Shown one piece after another: positions 34,109 to 46,851 of a stretch of 64,000 bases of DNA. The notes beneath the pieces were generated by a model. It was not told the origin of the DNA. It worked only from the letters and a program-made list of their open reading frames with translations, and searched no databases. The position numbers were made by a program, and so were the translations under genes. This DNA comes from Sequoia sempervirens. Its lineage: Eukaryota; Streptophyta; Pinopsida; Cupressales; Cupressaceae. The number at the start of each line of letters is the position of its first letter. Position 1 is the stretch's first letter. The stretch lies in NCBI GenBank assembly GCA_007258455.2, contig VDFB02193867.1, forward strand, positions 565,705,921 to 565,769,920, in the 5' to 3' direction.

Positions 34109-37100
34109 TGTTACACCCCTAACTTTAACTATGTTTTAATTTTTACTTTGAAGTAATTAGTAGATGATTATGCATGTTCAATGATTTGACGTTTAGTTAA
34201 AATGGCTAGAAAAATCAATGTTTTCATGAGTCATGTTTATTTGACTAAAATTTGACATGTGCTTAAAATTTGTCAAGATTTGATGATCTCATGAGGATTA
34301 TGAAAATGATTACTGAAACACTAATCTTGTGTTATTGATTGCAAGTTGCATTCAGGAAATAGGTTTTGACCCTCCGAAAAAGGGAGGGAGAGCATCATTA
34401 GAGAGAAGGGAATAGATACAAGGAATAGAACAGGTTGTCACCGTCTTAAGTCTATTCTAGTTGCTTAATGTCAACCTAGTCATTTTGGGGATAGTGACAT
34501 CATCAAGGTTGGACATTAGTTGTTTTACGACTGAGACAAGTTTCTAGAGCACGTCGCTTCTTATGTCATAAATGAGTTTACGCTGTGACCTCAATTGCGT
34601 AAGTGGTTGTTCATTTTGTCTTTTTTTCTTTATAATAGTTTGAATTGGCTTATTAGGTCATGGAACTAATATTATAGCCTGATTCCTTGCAAAAGGAAGT
34701 CATTTTGATGATCATCCTTGAGTTCGTTTTAAGGAGTGAATACGCCAGAGAGACGACATAAGATCAAAGTCATCGATCATGTAAGATTGTATTACCAACT
34801 CTTAATTTCTAAATGATTGTAATCTATATATGTTCAATCTTTAAATGCTTTACCTTAATGACTCTCATTATGATATTACATATGGACGTTGATCATTTAT
34901 GATCATCGTTGAATTCGTTCATTTGACAAATATACTGGTTAGATGATGTAATGATCTATGTCATCAACATTTCCCATGATGTTATTATTTCTTAAAGTAT
35001 TATTATGTTAAATTATATGTTGGAAATTGGCAACGACTGCATAAGTCGAGAGTTAAGCGATAAGATCCAACTGTTATTTAGAGAAGAGAAATATTGATTT
35101 GATGAAATGGTTCAACTCATAGAATCTTTGGTAATGGCTTTAACTTTTATGTTTATGTGTATTGCATAGTTTATATACCTTATGCAAAATCCATAGGCCA
35201 TGGCATGGCATTAAGGGGTGATAGTTATATATATAGTTAATACCTTTATGCTAATATCAGTGATATAATGGTTATGGTAGTAGTGAATTTTGGTATATTT
35301 GACCAAACTTATCTTTCTCCAATGATGGCGTGCCCATTTATTATGGAAAGATTATTGGTCCCACGTTGTGGTAACCTCTTTCTCGTGCAGGAGATAAAAC
35401 TCTTGGCAACCATTTCTTTAATGGTTTCTTGCTAATTCAGGAGGGTAGTTTTGGAAGCGACAGAGAGAGAGTGGGGAGGTAATTTTTATGCACTTCGGTG
35501 CTAAATTTTAAAGGATGGTCTATCATCTGTTTCACAGTCATGGTGAGTATAAAAATGGGAAACGTCCCCATTTACGGGGGAATGGAGGGAGAACGAGTGC
35601 AACCCAAGTGTATAGGAGGGACCGGGAAGAACTATCTCGGGGGGGGGGGAGAAACATCACTCTCATCCACTGAACTGCATTGGTAATCACTTGCTAGCTT
35701 TTGGAAATGCTAGGAGAGTGGTAACTTTAGGGAGGGAAGCATTTTAGGAGATATCAAGCACATCATATGTTGGAAGCATGGCGTCCGTATCTACATGTCA
35801 ATACATGAGTTAACATCTGAAACTAATAGTTTGGGGTGTGAGGCAATAAAGGGAAGTAAATCCTCATGCTCTAAATATTATTTGGATCCACTCAGAGCCT
35901 TGAGTGGCCGTTGCTGGTCTTTATGAAGGCCTATATCTTTCAAGCATCGTTTAGTAAATATACTACAACCTTCATTAGCATAAACCTCTACTATGAGCTC
36001 AAAGAACCTATACATCTTTTCTCTTTTGGCAGTTGGCATCATGATAGTAAATATCAAATCCAAAAGCAAGAAATACATCTTCAATGATTTTATCCATTGT
36101 AATCTTGCTATGACACTCGTTCTATGAGGTGATTTTTCTTGGAGGGAAAGTAAGAGGATAAGAACAACTAGTTCAAAAATTGGCAAATATTCTTTAGGCA
36201 ATTGGCAAAGATCTGGCCATGTAAGCTAAATATCCAAATAGCTATCTTAAAGGTAAGTAGTCTTTATTCTCGTTAGTATGGGAATAGTCTTTTCCTTGAA
36301 CATATGCATATATACGCTGTGTAGATAATGGTTTATTAAAACCGGTAATGTCATAGTTATGCCTTAACCCAACTCATTCATGATTCATTATTAGATTTCT
36401 TTAAATCTCCATGATAAGAAAGTTTAATTCTTGATTGCTTTGGAATGATTTAGATGCTTATAGGTAGATCTAGTATGATACCTCAAACCCTCCTTGGCAT
36501 AGTCGAGTTTGGACATTTAACCAAGCTTGAGAAAGCTTGTCTTATAATGAAGTAGAGGAGTGTTATCTTCTTCATATGTTCCTCATGCGAAATTGAGTCT
36601 TGCATGTCTTTGTAAATTAAACCAAGAGAATAGGTGAGCCAAGGATGTGGACATTTAAATAGCCTTTCTATTAAGGACTATCACTTATGTTATGTTATCT
36701 CGAGAGAGGGAGTAAACTAGGCAATGCAAGAATGAAAATCTCATAGTTCTTGTTCAATAAAACTTATGTTAGTGCTAAGTGCACAAAAGACGAAGATAGC
36801 CCAAGATTGGCAATTGCTGGAACGCTTTACCTCAAGGTGAGACAAAAGGAGAGATTCATAACTTAATTCAATATGATGGTGGTAAACTATAGTGATTGAT
36901 AAATGTTTAAGTAATAAAGGAAGTTATATATGAGTTCATAACTTAACCTATGTAGAAAGTCAGTAGACTCAAATAGACCAAGGGGTCAAAAATAGGTCAT
37001 TATCTTTTATAAGTCAAATATTTTTAGGGCTTGAAAGATTAACTTAGATCAAGATCATTGATATGAAATGTTAGTATACTCTTGATATTATATTAGTGAG

Positions 37101-38274
37101 GGTATACCTTGGAAACTATGTTTGTTCATGTATGTATAGTGTGAACTCAAACAATGCCAAGCGGTCTAGGAAAGACTAAAAGCATTGGTCCTTATGATTT
37201 GTTACAGTTATGTTATTCCACTTGGAAAATCAAGGATGTTGATATTTCCATGTGTTGGGCTAGAGAAGCTAAACCCTAGTATTGAACAAGGAGGATATAG
37301 GAAATATGTAATGCTTATGTCAAATATGACATTGTATATATGTATGTATATTGATTAACAATGAAAGGTCGATAAACCATAGAACAAGGCAGGGAGTCTT
37401 TATAATACCTTAAGAGATTCTATGATAATGTCAAAACTCGATTTAACACATCAAGATGTTGGGTATTGAATCTTGAGAGTAAAATGACAGGAAGTCATAA
37501 ACCCTAGATATTGCAAGGATGCAATAAGGGACTTTTAAAAGGTTGAAATCCTTAAGACTTTATATTGATTGAATATCCTAGGCTAAGGATTATTTCTAAG
37601 TCAGATTCGCTAGAATGGATTTTTCTATACAGACTAGTTGTGTCTAGAATACCAAATAAAGTAAGAAAAACTATAGGATGAGATAGTTTTCTAAGACGAG
37701 TCAGAGGTGTGTGTCTAGATGGAACGGCCAATCAGAAAAATTGTTACTTAGCTAGAACGGATCTAGAGTTGTATGGTCGATTGAGTATTGTAGGACACAT
37801 CACTAGGACTCAGATGGTGAAACTTGACAGTTCCTTATATCTATACCCTTCATGAAGGGTCGGGGCACTTCCAGTTAGAAATTGTGTAGGGGACCACTTG
37901 AGTCCGTGGTTGGAGGAAAAGCACTAGGATGATGCTCTCCCTCTGAAGCAGAAGACTCACCGAGTCTTGTGAAGTTTGACATCAACATTCCAGATGCAGT
38001 GAACTCCATGTTATGGTTTATGGCAATCAACCTATGAGGTAAAACTATTCTTTATGTTATGGTGTAACATAATTCTCTTGATTCTGGTTGCAATTATATG
38101 TGAATTCAAATTTGAGTTTATCTAGACAAGTTGTACTGTTGTACTTTATTTTTGTGCTTATACAAATATTTTAATTAAAAATAAAAATAAAAATTATCTC
38201 TCATGTTTACTAAGTTTATTTACCTTCTAGTAAATTGTCGAGATTACTTGAGTATTTAGAAGAGGGATGTTACA
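34109..38274 (+). repeat. 5' LTR of the LARD (4,166 bp)
   Basis: It begins TGTTACACCCCTAACTTTAA and ends AGAGGGATGTTACA, so each LTR carries TGTTACA at both ends. It contains an 11-base G run at 35639-35649, a (TA)n stretch near 35230 and an antisense open frame (35878-36201). Confidence 0.92.
35878..36201 (-). pseudogene. Antisense open frame inside the LARD LTR, unrecognised
   Basis: There are 107 open codons on the minus strand. The C-terminal 66 codons are preserved in the other LTR (42413-42613), with a similar sequence (shared 'MPTAKREKMYRFF', 'IFT', 'CLKDIGLHKDQQRPLKALS'). The composition resembles a cellular protein more than translated AT-rich spacer. I do not recognise the family. 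It may be a captured piece of a host gene. It has no upstream promoter or exon context here. Confidence 0.35.
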
Positions 38275-38276
38275 TA

Positions 38277-38288
38277 TGGTATCAGAGC
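38277..38288 (+). promoter_or_regulatory. LARD PBS, initiator Met tRNA type
   Basis: TGGTATCAGAGC starts two bases after the 5' LTR end. It matches the complement of the initiator methionine tRNA 3' end. Confidence 0.92.
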
Positions 38289-40624
38289 TAATCGGGTTCA
38301 ACACATGGACCTATGAGCTCATTACAAGAATTTTTTTTTCAACATCTAGTAGATTGGCTAAAGTTAAAATTGGTTTTATGCCAGAATGGCATAGATAAAA
38401 ACCAAGGAAGATGTCTGGAAGACTATCTTCCTAGCACTTAACCAAGTCAATGGCTAAAAGAAAACCTACTAAGGAGTTAAAACTCTAAGAGAAAAATAAT
38501 TCTACTGAGGTTGCATAGTGGGAAGAATTCGAGACTTGACCAGGAAGGTATTAAAACCTTGGTCGATTGCTAACCAGACTAAGAGATTGGGTAGAGCAGT
38601 GTCTATATGAATTCAAGATCAATCTTAATTCTCAAGAACCTAGTGATGGGAAGATTCAGAAGTAATCAACCAGGTGTAGGGTCATCTGAGTGTTGTAAAT
38701 CCTTGAAACTATATCAACTACACCTAGCAAAGATGGTTGTAGTCTAATTTCTAGATGGCATGGAATGAGCCAAGTGGAATAAATGGATCATTAAAGCTTG
38801 AGAACTAATTAATTACCTTTTGTTAGAGCTAGAAAGTACAACCTCATTGGTGAATGTAATCATCATCGAGATATTTAGTCAAATTGTTAAAGTTTTAACC
38901 TTGGATTTTTGGTAAAATTCCTATTTAATACTAGCAAGGATTGTCATTGTTTTATTTTGTATTTCAAAATAGTCTAGCGACCGAATTTTGAAGATTGTTT
39001 ATCTTATGACCGATTGGTCAAGATTTGATTTATTGTTGGAAAAGAGTTCATTCTTTGATTTATTGTTGAAATTAAAAAAAAACTACTTATATTTCGATGT
39101 TGAGTTGAGTTTTGTGGTGGCTATACAAGAACTTTTTGGTTGTTCACTATGTTTTATTTAATGTTCTTCTCTATCATGTCCTAGGTGGCCTCTGATGGAA
39201 TTGTGTAAGGAAGTAAATTGTAACAAAGCACCTGATATGTCCTTAGCTTTACAGATGAAAGAAACCTTGAATGGAAAGGAATTGGTTATGAACCATTTTA
39301 GGGTTATATAATTGATCTTTAAGTTATCTGAAGGAGGTCTTATGCAGATATTACTTTTGGAACCTTGTGTTATGGTATGTGGGTGGATAGGTAGTCCAGT
39401 AAGCCCAAGTGAATAGTCTCTCCAAGTCGAGCAGGGTGGTGAACCATTACTACGTGGATTGCAAAGCATATGTATATAAAACTATGGCCATAGTGAGTGT
39501 CGTTGCCACGGTGTGCACTTGTCAGTTCACAGTACTCTAGACACTTAGCTAACCAGAGTTGTCGTACTTAGTAGGAGGGTATCCTTAGCAGTGCGACAGA
39601 GTTGGTTAAGTGGGGGTACACACCAGAGCTCAGATGGCAACTTTGAGGGTTTCCAACACAACCTCTCATCGAAAGGTAGGACTGCATCCAATTAGGAAGT
39701 GTGTGGAGGAACAGCTTAAGTCTGTGGTTGGAAGGAACAATAGCCAAGTGATGCATTCCCTCTTTTCAGTGGCATGTCAAGTCTTGGAGGACAGTTGAAC
39801 TAGGAAAGGAATTCTCATCCTTTCTCTTGTATTTACTTATCAACTTATTTTAATGATGCCTGAAATAAATGAAATTGGTACTTGATGAATAACCTTTTCA
39901 GCTAGAAAAGTAAAGGTTGATGCTATTTTATGTATCTTGCTTGATGAATAGTGACACCTTACATATTTAATGTTGTTAACCTTTGTTATCATTCTCTTGG
40001 TAAACCTATGTAAGAGTAGTTGATTGCTACAAGTAGAAAGAGTATCCATCTATTATGGAGTTTGAGGCAACAATTTCTATAATTATGCTATTAGGATGAC
40101 TCCATTTGAAACATTGGATAGAAAAGATGCCAAACTCATAGAAGATAGGATTAGCATTAGTCCATAAATGTTGTTAGAAATTGATAAACAAATCAAACCA
40201 AACAGAAAGATTGGTGGAAGGTAATGTTAGATAGAAAAGTTAAGTAAAAGCCAATCATGCACTAACATAATTCTTGGCTAGAGAAGGCAAGTTTCATAAA
40301 ATAAGGAATGCATTCCTAACCAAAATTTCCTAGATATAAAGGACTCTTCAAAATTCTCGAAGTTACCAATTCGATTGATTACAAAATCATTTTATTATCA
40401 GCTATTACCAGGAGGTATAATGCTTTTTATGAATTATATTTGGAAAGTATATAACAAATGATAATTATATATTCTGAGATTGTTTTACAGGCATAGGACC
40501 AGGAAGTGGTCATGATCGACCTTCTTCAATGCAAGGTCCAATGGGACCAACAACCAGAGAGGTAAACAAAAGTCTTGTCTTATAAGGTTTCAAAGGCATA
40601 TGATCGTCGAGGATGATGACTCTT

Positions 40625-40637
40625 ATGGGGGCAGATA
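40625..40637 (+). promoter_or_regulatory. LARD polypurine-like tract
   Basis: 'tgggggcagata' lies immediately before the 3' LTR. It is short and imperfect but in the expected place. Confidence 0.5.
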
Positions 40638-43600
40638 TGTTACACCCCTAACTTTAACTATGTTTTACTTTTTACTTTGAAGTAATTAGTAGATGATTAT
40701 GCATGTTCAATGATTTGACGTTTAGTTAAAATGGCTAGAAAAATCAATGTTTTCATGAGTTATGTTTATTTGACTAAAATTTGACATGTGCTTAAAATTT
40801 GTCAAGATGTGATGATCTCATGAGGATTATGAAAATGATTACTGAAACACTAATCTTGTGTTGTTGATTGCAGTTTGCATTCAGGAAATATGTTTCCACC
40901 CTCCGAAAAAGGGAGGGAGAGCTTCATCAGAGAGAAGGTAATAGATACAAGGAATAGAACAGGTTGTCACCATCTTAAGTCTATTCTAGTTGCTTAACGT
41001 CAACCTAGTCATTTTGGGGATAGTGACATCATCAAGGTTGAACATTAGTTGTTTTGCAACTGAGACAATTTTCTATTGAGCACGTTGCTTCTTATGTCGT
41101 AAACGAGTTTACGCTGTGACCTCAATTGCGTAAGTGGTTGTTCATTTTGTCTTTTTTTCTTTATAATAGTTTGAATTGGCTTATTAGGTCATGGAACTAA
41201 TATTATAACCTGATTCCTTGCAAAAGGAAGTCATTTTGATGATCATCCTTGAGTTCGTTTTAAGGAGTGAATACGCTAGAGAGACGACATAAGATCAACG
41301 TCATCGATTGTGTAAGATTGTATTACCAACTCTTAATTTCTAAATGATTGTCATCTATATATGTTCAATATTTAAATGCTTTAACTTAATGACTCTCATT
41401 ATGATATTACATATGGATGTTGATCATTTATGATCATCATTGAGTTCGTTCATTTGACGAATATACTGGTTAGACGATGTAACGATCTATGTCGTCAACA
41501 TTTCCCATGATGTTATTATTTCTTAAAGTATTATTATGTTAAATTATATGTTGAAAATTGGCAACGGCTGCATAAGTCGAGAGTTAAGCGATAGGATCCA
41601 ACTGTTATTTAAAGAAGAGCAATATTGCTTTGATGAAATGGTTCAACTTGTAGAATCTTTGGTAATGGCTTTAACTTTTATGTTTATGTGTATTGCATAG
41701 TTTATATACCTTATGCAAACTCCATAGGCCGTGGCATGGCATTAAGGGGTGAAAGTTATATATATATATAGTTAATACCTTTATGCTAATATCAGTGATA
41801 TAATGGTTATGGTAGTAGCGAATTTTGGCATATTTGACCGAACTTATCTTTCTCCAATGATGGCATGCCCATTTATTATGGAAAGATTATTTGTCCCACG
41901 TTGTGGTAACCTCTTTCTGATGCGGGAGATAAAATTCTTGGCAACCGTTTCTTTAACGGTTTCTTGCTAATTCAGGAGGGTAGTTTTGGAAGCGACGAAG
42001 AGAGAGTGGGGAGGTAATTTTTATGCACTTCAATGCTAAATTTTAAAAGATGGTATATCCTCTTTTTCACAGTCATGGTGAGTATAAAAATGGGAAGTGT
42101 TCGCATTTACGAGGGAATGGAGGGAGAACGAGTGCAACCACAAAGTATAGGGGGGATCGGGAAGAACTATCTCGGGGGGGGGGGAGAAATATCACTCTCA
42201 CCCACTGAACTGCATTGGTAATCAGTTGCTAGCTTTGGGAAATGTTAGGAGCGTGGTAACTTTAGGGAGGGAAGCATTTTAGGAGATATGAAGCACAACA
42301 TATGCTGGAAGCATGGTGTCTATATCTACATCTCAATACATGAGTTAACGTCTGAAACTAATAGTTTGGGGTGTGAGGCAGTAAAGAGAAGTAAATCGTC
42401 ATGCTCTAAATATTATTTGGATCCACTCAGAGCCTTGAGTGGCCGTTGCTGGTCTTTATGAAGGCCTATATCTTTCAAGCATGGTTCAGTAAATATACTA
42501 TGACCTTCATTAACATAAACATCTACTATGAGCTTAAAGAACCTGTACATCTTTTCTCTTTTGGCAGTTGGCATCGTGATAGTAAATATCAAATCTGGAA
42601 GCAAGAAATACATCTTAAATTATTTGATCCATTGTAATCTTGCTATGGCACTCGTTCTATGAGGTGCTTTTTCTTGGAGGGAAACTAAGAGGATAAGAAT
42701 AGCTAGTTCAGAAAATGGCAAATATTCTTCAGGCAATTGGAAAAGATCTAGCCATGTAAGCTAAATATCCAAATAGCTATCTTAAAGGTAAGTAGTCTTT
42801 CTTCTCTTTAGTATGGGAATAGTCTTTTCCTTGTACGTATGCATATATATACGCTATGTAGATAATGGATTATTAAAACTGGTAATGTGATAGTTATTCC
42901 TTAACCCAACTCATTAATGAATCATTATTAGATTTCTTTAAATCTCCATGATGAGAAAGTTTAATTCTTGATTGCCTTGGAATGATTTAGATGCTTAAAG
43001 GTAGATCTAGTATGATACCTCAAACCCTCCTTGGCATAGTCGAGTTTGGACATTTAACCAAGCTTGAGAAAGCTTGTCTTATAATGAAGTAGAGGAGTGT
43101 TATCTTCTTCATATGTTCCTCATGCGAAATTGAGTCTTGCATGTCTTTGTAAATTAAACCAGGAGAATAGGCGAGCCAAGGATGTGGACATTTAAATAGC
43201 CTTTCTATTAATGACTATCACTTATGTTATGTTATCTTGAGAGAGGGAGTAAACTAGGCAATGCAAGGATGAAAATCTCATAGTTCTTGTTCAATAGAAC
43301 TTATGTTAGTGCTAAGTGCACAAAAGATGAAGATAGCCCAAGATTGGGTATCGCTAATGCTTTACCTCAAGGTGAGACAAAAGGAGAGATTCATAACTTA
43401 ATTCAATATGATGGTGGTAAACTATAGTGATTGATAAATGTTTAAGTAATAAAGGAAGTTATATATGAGTTCATAACTTAACCTATGTAGAAAGTCAGTA
43501 GACTAAAATAGACCAAGGGGTCACAAATAGGTTATTATCTTTTATAATTCAAATCCTTTTAAGGCTTGAAAGATTAACTTAGATCAAGATCATTGATATG

Positions 43601-44808
43601 AAATGTTAGTATACTCTTGATATTATATTGGTGAGGGTATACCTTGGAAACTATGTTTGTTCATGTACGTATAGTGTGAACTTAAACAATGCCAAGTGGT
43701 CTAGGAAAGACTAAAAGCATTGGTCCTTATGATTTGTTACAATTATGTTATTCCCCTTGGAAAATCAAGGATGTTGATATTTCCATGTGTTGGGCTAGAG
43801 AAGATAAACCCTAGTATTGAACAAGGAGGATATAGGAAATATGTAATGCTTATGTCAAATATGACATTGTATATATGTATGTATAGTGATTGACAATGAA
43901 AGGTCGATAAACCATAGAACAAGGCAGGGAGTCTTTATAATACCTTAAGAGATTCTACGATAATGTCAAAACTCGATTTAACACATCAAGATGCTGGGTA
44001 TTGAATCTTGAGAGTAAAATGACAGGAAGTCATAAGCCCTAGATATTGCAAGGATGCAATAAGGGACTTTTAAAAGGTTGAAATCCTTAAGACTTTACAT
44101 TGATTGAATATCCTAGACTAAGGATTATTCCAAGTCAGATTGGCTAGAATGGATTTTTCTGTATAGACTAGTTGTGTCTAGAATACCAAATAAAGTAAGA
44201 AAAACTATAGTATGAGATATTTTTCTCAGACGAGTCAGAGGTGTGTGCCTAGATGGAATGATGTATCAGAAAGATCATTACTTAACTAGAAGGGATCTAG
44301 AGTTGTATGGTCGATTGAGTATTGTTGGACACATCACTAGGACTCAGATGGTGAAACTTGATAGTTCCTTATATCTATAGCCTTCATGAAGGGCCAAGGT
44401 GCTTCCAGTTAGGAAGTGTGCAGGGGACCACTTGAGTCTGTGGTTGGAGGAAAAGCACTAGGATGATGCTCTCCCTCTAAAGCAGAAGACTCACCGAGTC
44501 TCGTGAAGTTCGACATCAACATTCCATATGCAGTGAACTCCATGTTATGGTTTATGGCAATCAACCTATGAGGTAAAACTATTCTTTATGTTATGGTGTA
44601 ACATAATTCTCTTGATTCTGGTTGCAGTTATATGTGAATTCAAATTTGAATCTATCTAGAAAATTTGTACTGTTGTACTTTATTTTTGTGCTTATACAAA
44701 TGTTTTAATTAAAAATAAAATAAAAAATTCTCTCTCATGTTTACTAAGTTTATTTACCTTCTAGTAAATTCTTGAGATTACTTGAGTATTTAGAAGAGGG
44801 ATGTTACA
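40638..44808 (+). repeat. 3' LTR of the LARD (4,171 bp)
   Basis: It has the same ends as the 5' LTR, with scattered substitutions and small indels across the whole length. The 11-base G run (42174-42184) and the antisense frame (42413-42613) are both kept. Confidence 0.92.
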
Positions 44809-46070
44809 AAAATATACCCAAGAACATTAGTAGTAAGGATATAAAGAAAGATGACAACAAACAACCTTGTCTAATTGAACATTTCAAGGGAAAGGTTCCC
44901 GATAACTCTTTGTTTACAACCAACTGCACATTAGCATCAATGAAAAGAATTTGGAAATGATTACATATTTTAGGTCTAAAAGCCAACCATTGAAGCATTT
45001 TAAGAATAAATATCCTACACATTCTATTGTAAGCTTTATCAAAATCAATCTTTACGAATAAAGCATTTTGTCTTGATTGTTGAGCCCATTCAATCGTTTC
45101 TCGAGTAAGAATGATGTTATCAAGAATAAACCTCCCACCAAGGAACCCAATTTGTTTTGGCCTAACAATCAACTTTGTCACCAGTTTAATTCTAGTAGCA
45201 ATATCTTTAGCAATAATTTTATATGAGGTGTTAATCAACATGATAGGTCACCATCCAAAAATAGTATCTCCATTCTTCCCTTTCGGGAGAAGCTTAATAA
45301 TCCCTTTATTAATATTGTGATGTAAAGAACCATGCTCTAAAGCCTCTAGGTAAACAAGATAAAAGTCATCTTTAATATATTGTCACATTGTTTGATAAAA
45401 TTACGCTGAGAACCCATCAACCCTAGTACTTTAGTTATGAGGAATTGAAAAAAAAACATGTTCAAGGTCCTCCATAGATAACTCTCTGTCCATAAACCGA
45501 CTATAATCAATATCAACCTTTTCAGGAATAACATTTTTGACCATTTCTTCCAAAATTGGTTGTGTGTCAAACCAAAGGTGGTCTTCCTTAAAGAGGTTCT
45601 CATAAAATTTCTGAAATAAACACTTAACCTCTTGAAGATTAGTATGAACACACCCCAACACATCCCAAATCATCTTGAATTGCTCCAATATACTCTATGT
45701 GATGTTTATAATTTAAATAATTGAAAAAATACTTAGAACCTCTATTACCCTCCTTATCCCAATGATGTCTGGCCTTGATTTTAGCTCCTTGACCCCTATA
45801 CATGTCAATTTTCTAATGTCTGACCTTGATTTTAACTCCTTGACCCCTATAAATGTCAATTTTCTGCTAAGTTTCTAGAGCAGCTATGGTAGCCTCTACA
45901 TTACTATTATTAGGATTTGCCCAAAGGTATTTTCTCTTGCAAGTGAGCCAGTCTGAAACCAAAGTCGTCAAAGTCACTCGCGTATATTGAGAGCCCAAAG
46001 GTATTTTCTCTTCCAAGTGAGCCAGTCTGAAACCAAAGTCGCTCAAACTAACTCACGTATATTGAGTGAA
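44809..46070 (-). pseudogene. LINE: linker after endonuclease and N-terminal half of RT
   Basis: On the minus strand, 'KARHHWDKEGNRGSKYFFNY' (about 45710-45780) is the block before RT in plant LINEs. 'CLFQKFYENLF' and 'PILEEMVKNV' follow, then the RT core: 'PIMLINTSYKIIAKDIATRI' and 'QIGFLGGRFILDNIILTRETI'. Next come 'ALFVKIDFDKAYNRM' (catalytic F-D-K-A-Y) and 'FPLKCSIRQGCLLSSFFISL'. The RT then runs into the LARD insertion, with the rest at 33707-34108. Several stops and at least one shift are present. Two local tandem duplications lie at its 5' side. Confidence 0.88.
45766..46067. repeat. Two tandem duplications inside the LINE remnant
   Basis: A ~51-bp unit ('ctgaccttgattttaactcc' type) is doubled at about 45766-45866. 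A ~74-bp unit ('gcccaaaggtattttctctt' onward) is doubled at about 45919-46067. Copies differ at a few sites, so the duplications are old. Confidence 0.75.
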
Positions 46071-46498
46071 ATTATACTGACGATGTGATTTGCCAATACA
46101 TTTTGTACACCACCTTTTCGCAAGTTTCCAGATAGGGTTAACCCTATTCATATCTATTCTTTATATCAGTCCTTTGGGTGTCTTGTTCTTTGTAGCTTAC
46201 ATTGATCAATATAGAAAAAAAAAGGTTTCCAGGTTTCACCTAAGCAAAGCGTCTGTGCCCGGGCACAATTACAATTACAAATGTCTAAAAAATCAAATTG
46301 GTACGATACAATCTATCCGCAATTCGCGTTACCGTGCTACTCACGGGCACTCCAATTGACTTTCTAATTAGGTTGCTACGAAAGCGCAATTGTTTTTGCT
46401 TTTTTTAAACGATTTGACCGGGTCAAGAACAAATATCATGTTTTCGGGGAACAAAAAATTAAGCTTCAGGTTTTGTAAACTACTCTACAGATTAAGTG

Positions 46499-46851
46499 AC
46501 GTTGCTCTACAGATTAAGCATGACAAGGTTGTCAAGCACGGTGAAAATAGACTCGCTTTTTTGTTTACTTTTCGTTACACCAAGGGCGGTTTCTGCAGCT
46601 CTTGTCCAACAGAATTTCACTGCAAGTTTCTTTCAACGATTCTTTAAAATCCTAACCGTTATATTAAGCTTGATATAGTAATCGTTGAACTAATTTATAT
46701 TATTTTCGCTGTTACAGATCGCAACACAGAGTGTGACAAGAGTGTAACGCGCAGAAAATTGTAACAGTCAATGGACAGTTTCAGGAATAAATATACCTAC
46801 AATTTTACAATCAGAGGTCAGGAAGGGACGCTGTGGTGGCATGCATATGAC
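46499..46851 (+). pseudogene. Deleted second copy of the laccase 5' end
   Basis: It matches 26634-27243 of the laccase gene. Exon 1 (ATG 46520, signal peptide, ending 'QNFT') is followed by an intron recognisably the same as intron 1, with its acceptor, and then the start of exon 2 ('IATQSVTRV'). After 'VNGQ' (about 46781) the sequence jumps to the middle of exon 3 ('[19 protein letters not shown]'). This deletes the rest of exon 2, intron 2 and the HWHG-containing start of exon 3, about 240 bp. The donor is GCAAGT instead of GTGAGT, and a TAA interrupts exon 2. Retained introns show DNA-level duplication, not retroposition. Confidence 0.88.

Larger units (their letters stand above)
38275..40637 (+). 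other. Internal domain of the LARD, non-coding
   Basis: 2,363 bp with no gag, protease, RT or integrase motif in any frame. The longest frames (about 100 codons, for example minus 39158-39469) have no family features. The stretch at about 39600-39795 resembles a diverged copy of LTR sequence at about 37795-37985: a shared 'cagatgg' context, 'ccaattaggaagtgtg', 'agtctgtggttgga' and 'tgctctccctc'-type words. Confidence 0.8.
34109..44808 (+). mobile_element. Non-autonomous LTR element (LARD) inserted in a LINE
   Basis: This 10.7-kb element has two LTRs of 4,166 and 4,171 bp that are visibly about 95% alike. They frame only 2.36 kb of internal sequence with no gag or pol. Termini are TGTTACACCCC...GGGATGTTACA, and the 5-bp target duplication is AAAAT (34104-34108 and 44809-44813). 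The PBS is of initiator-Met type. Termini and PBS resemble Ty3/gypsy Tekay/Del-type chromoviruses, so an autonomous relative of that type probably mobilised it. The matching duplication and the interrupted LINE frame prove the insertion order. Confidence 0.92.

Noticed and set aside
39158..39469. 103-codon minus-strand frame in the LARD interior
   Set aside because: No gag, pol or host family feature is visible; it lies in a non-coding interior with other frames of similar length.
34109..44808. Apparent 4.2-kb segmental duplication
   Set aside because: TG...CA ends, PBS, PPT-like tract and a 5-bp target duplication show the two copies are LTRs of one element.
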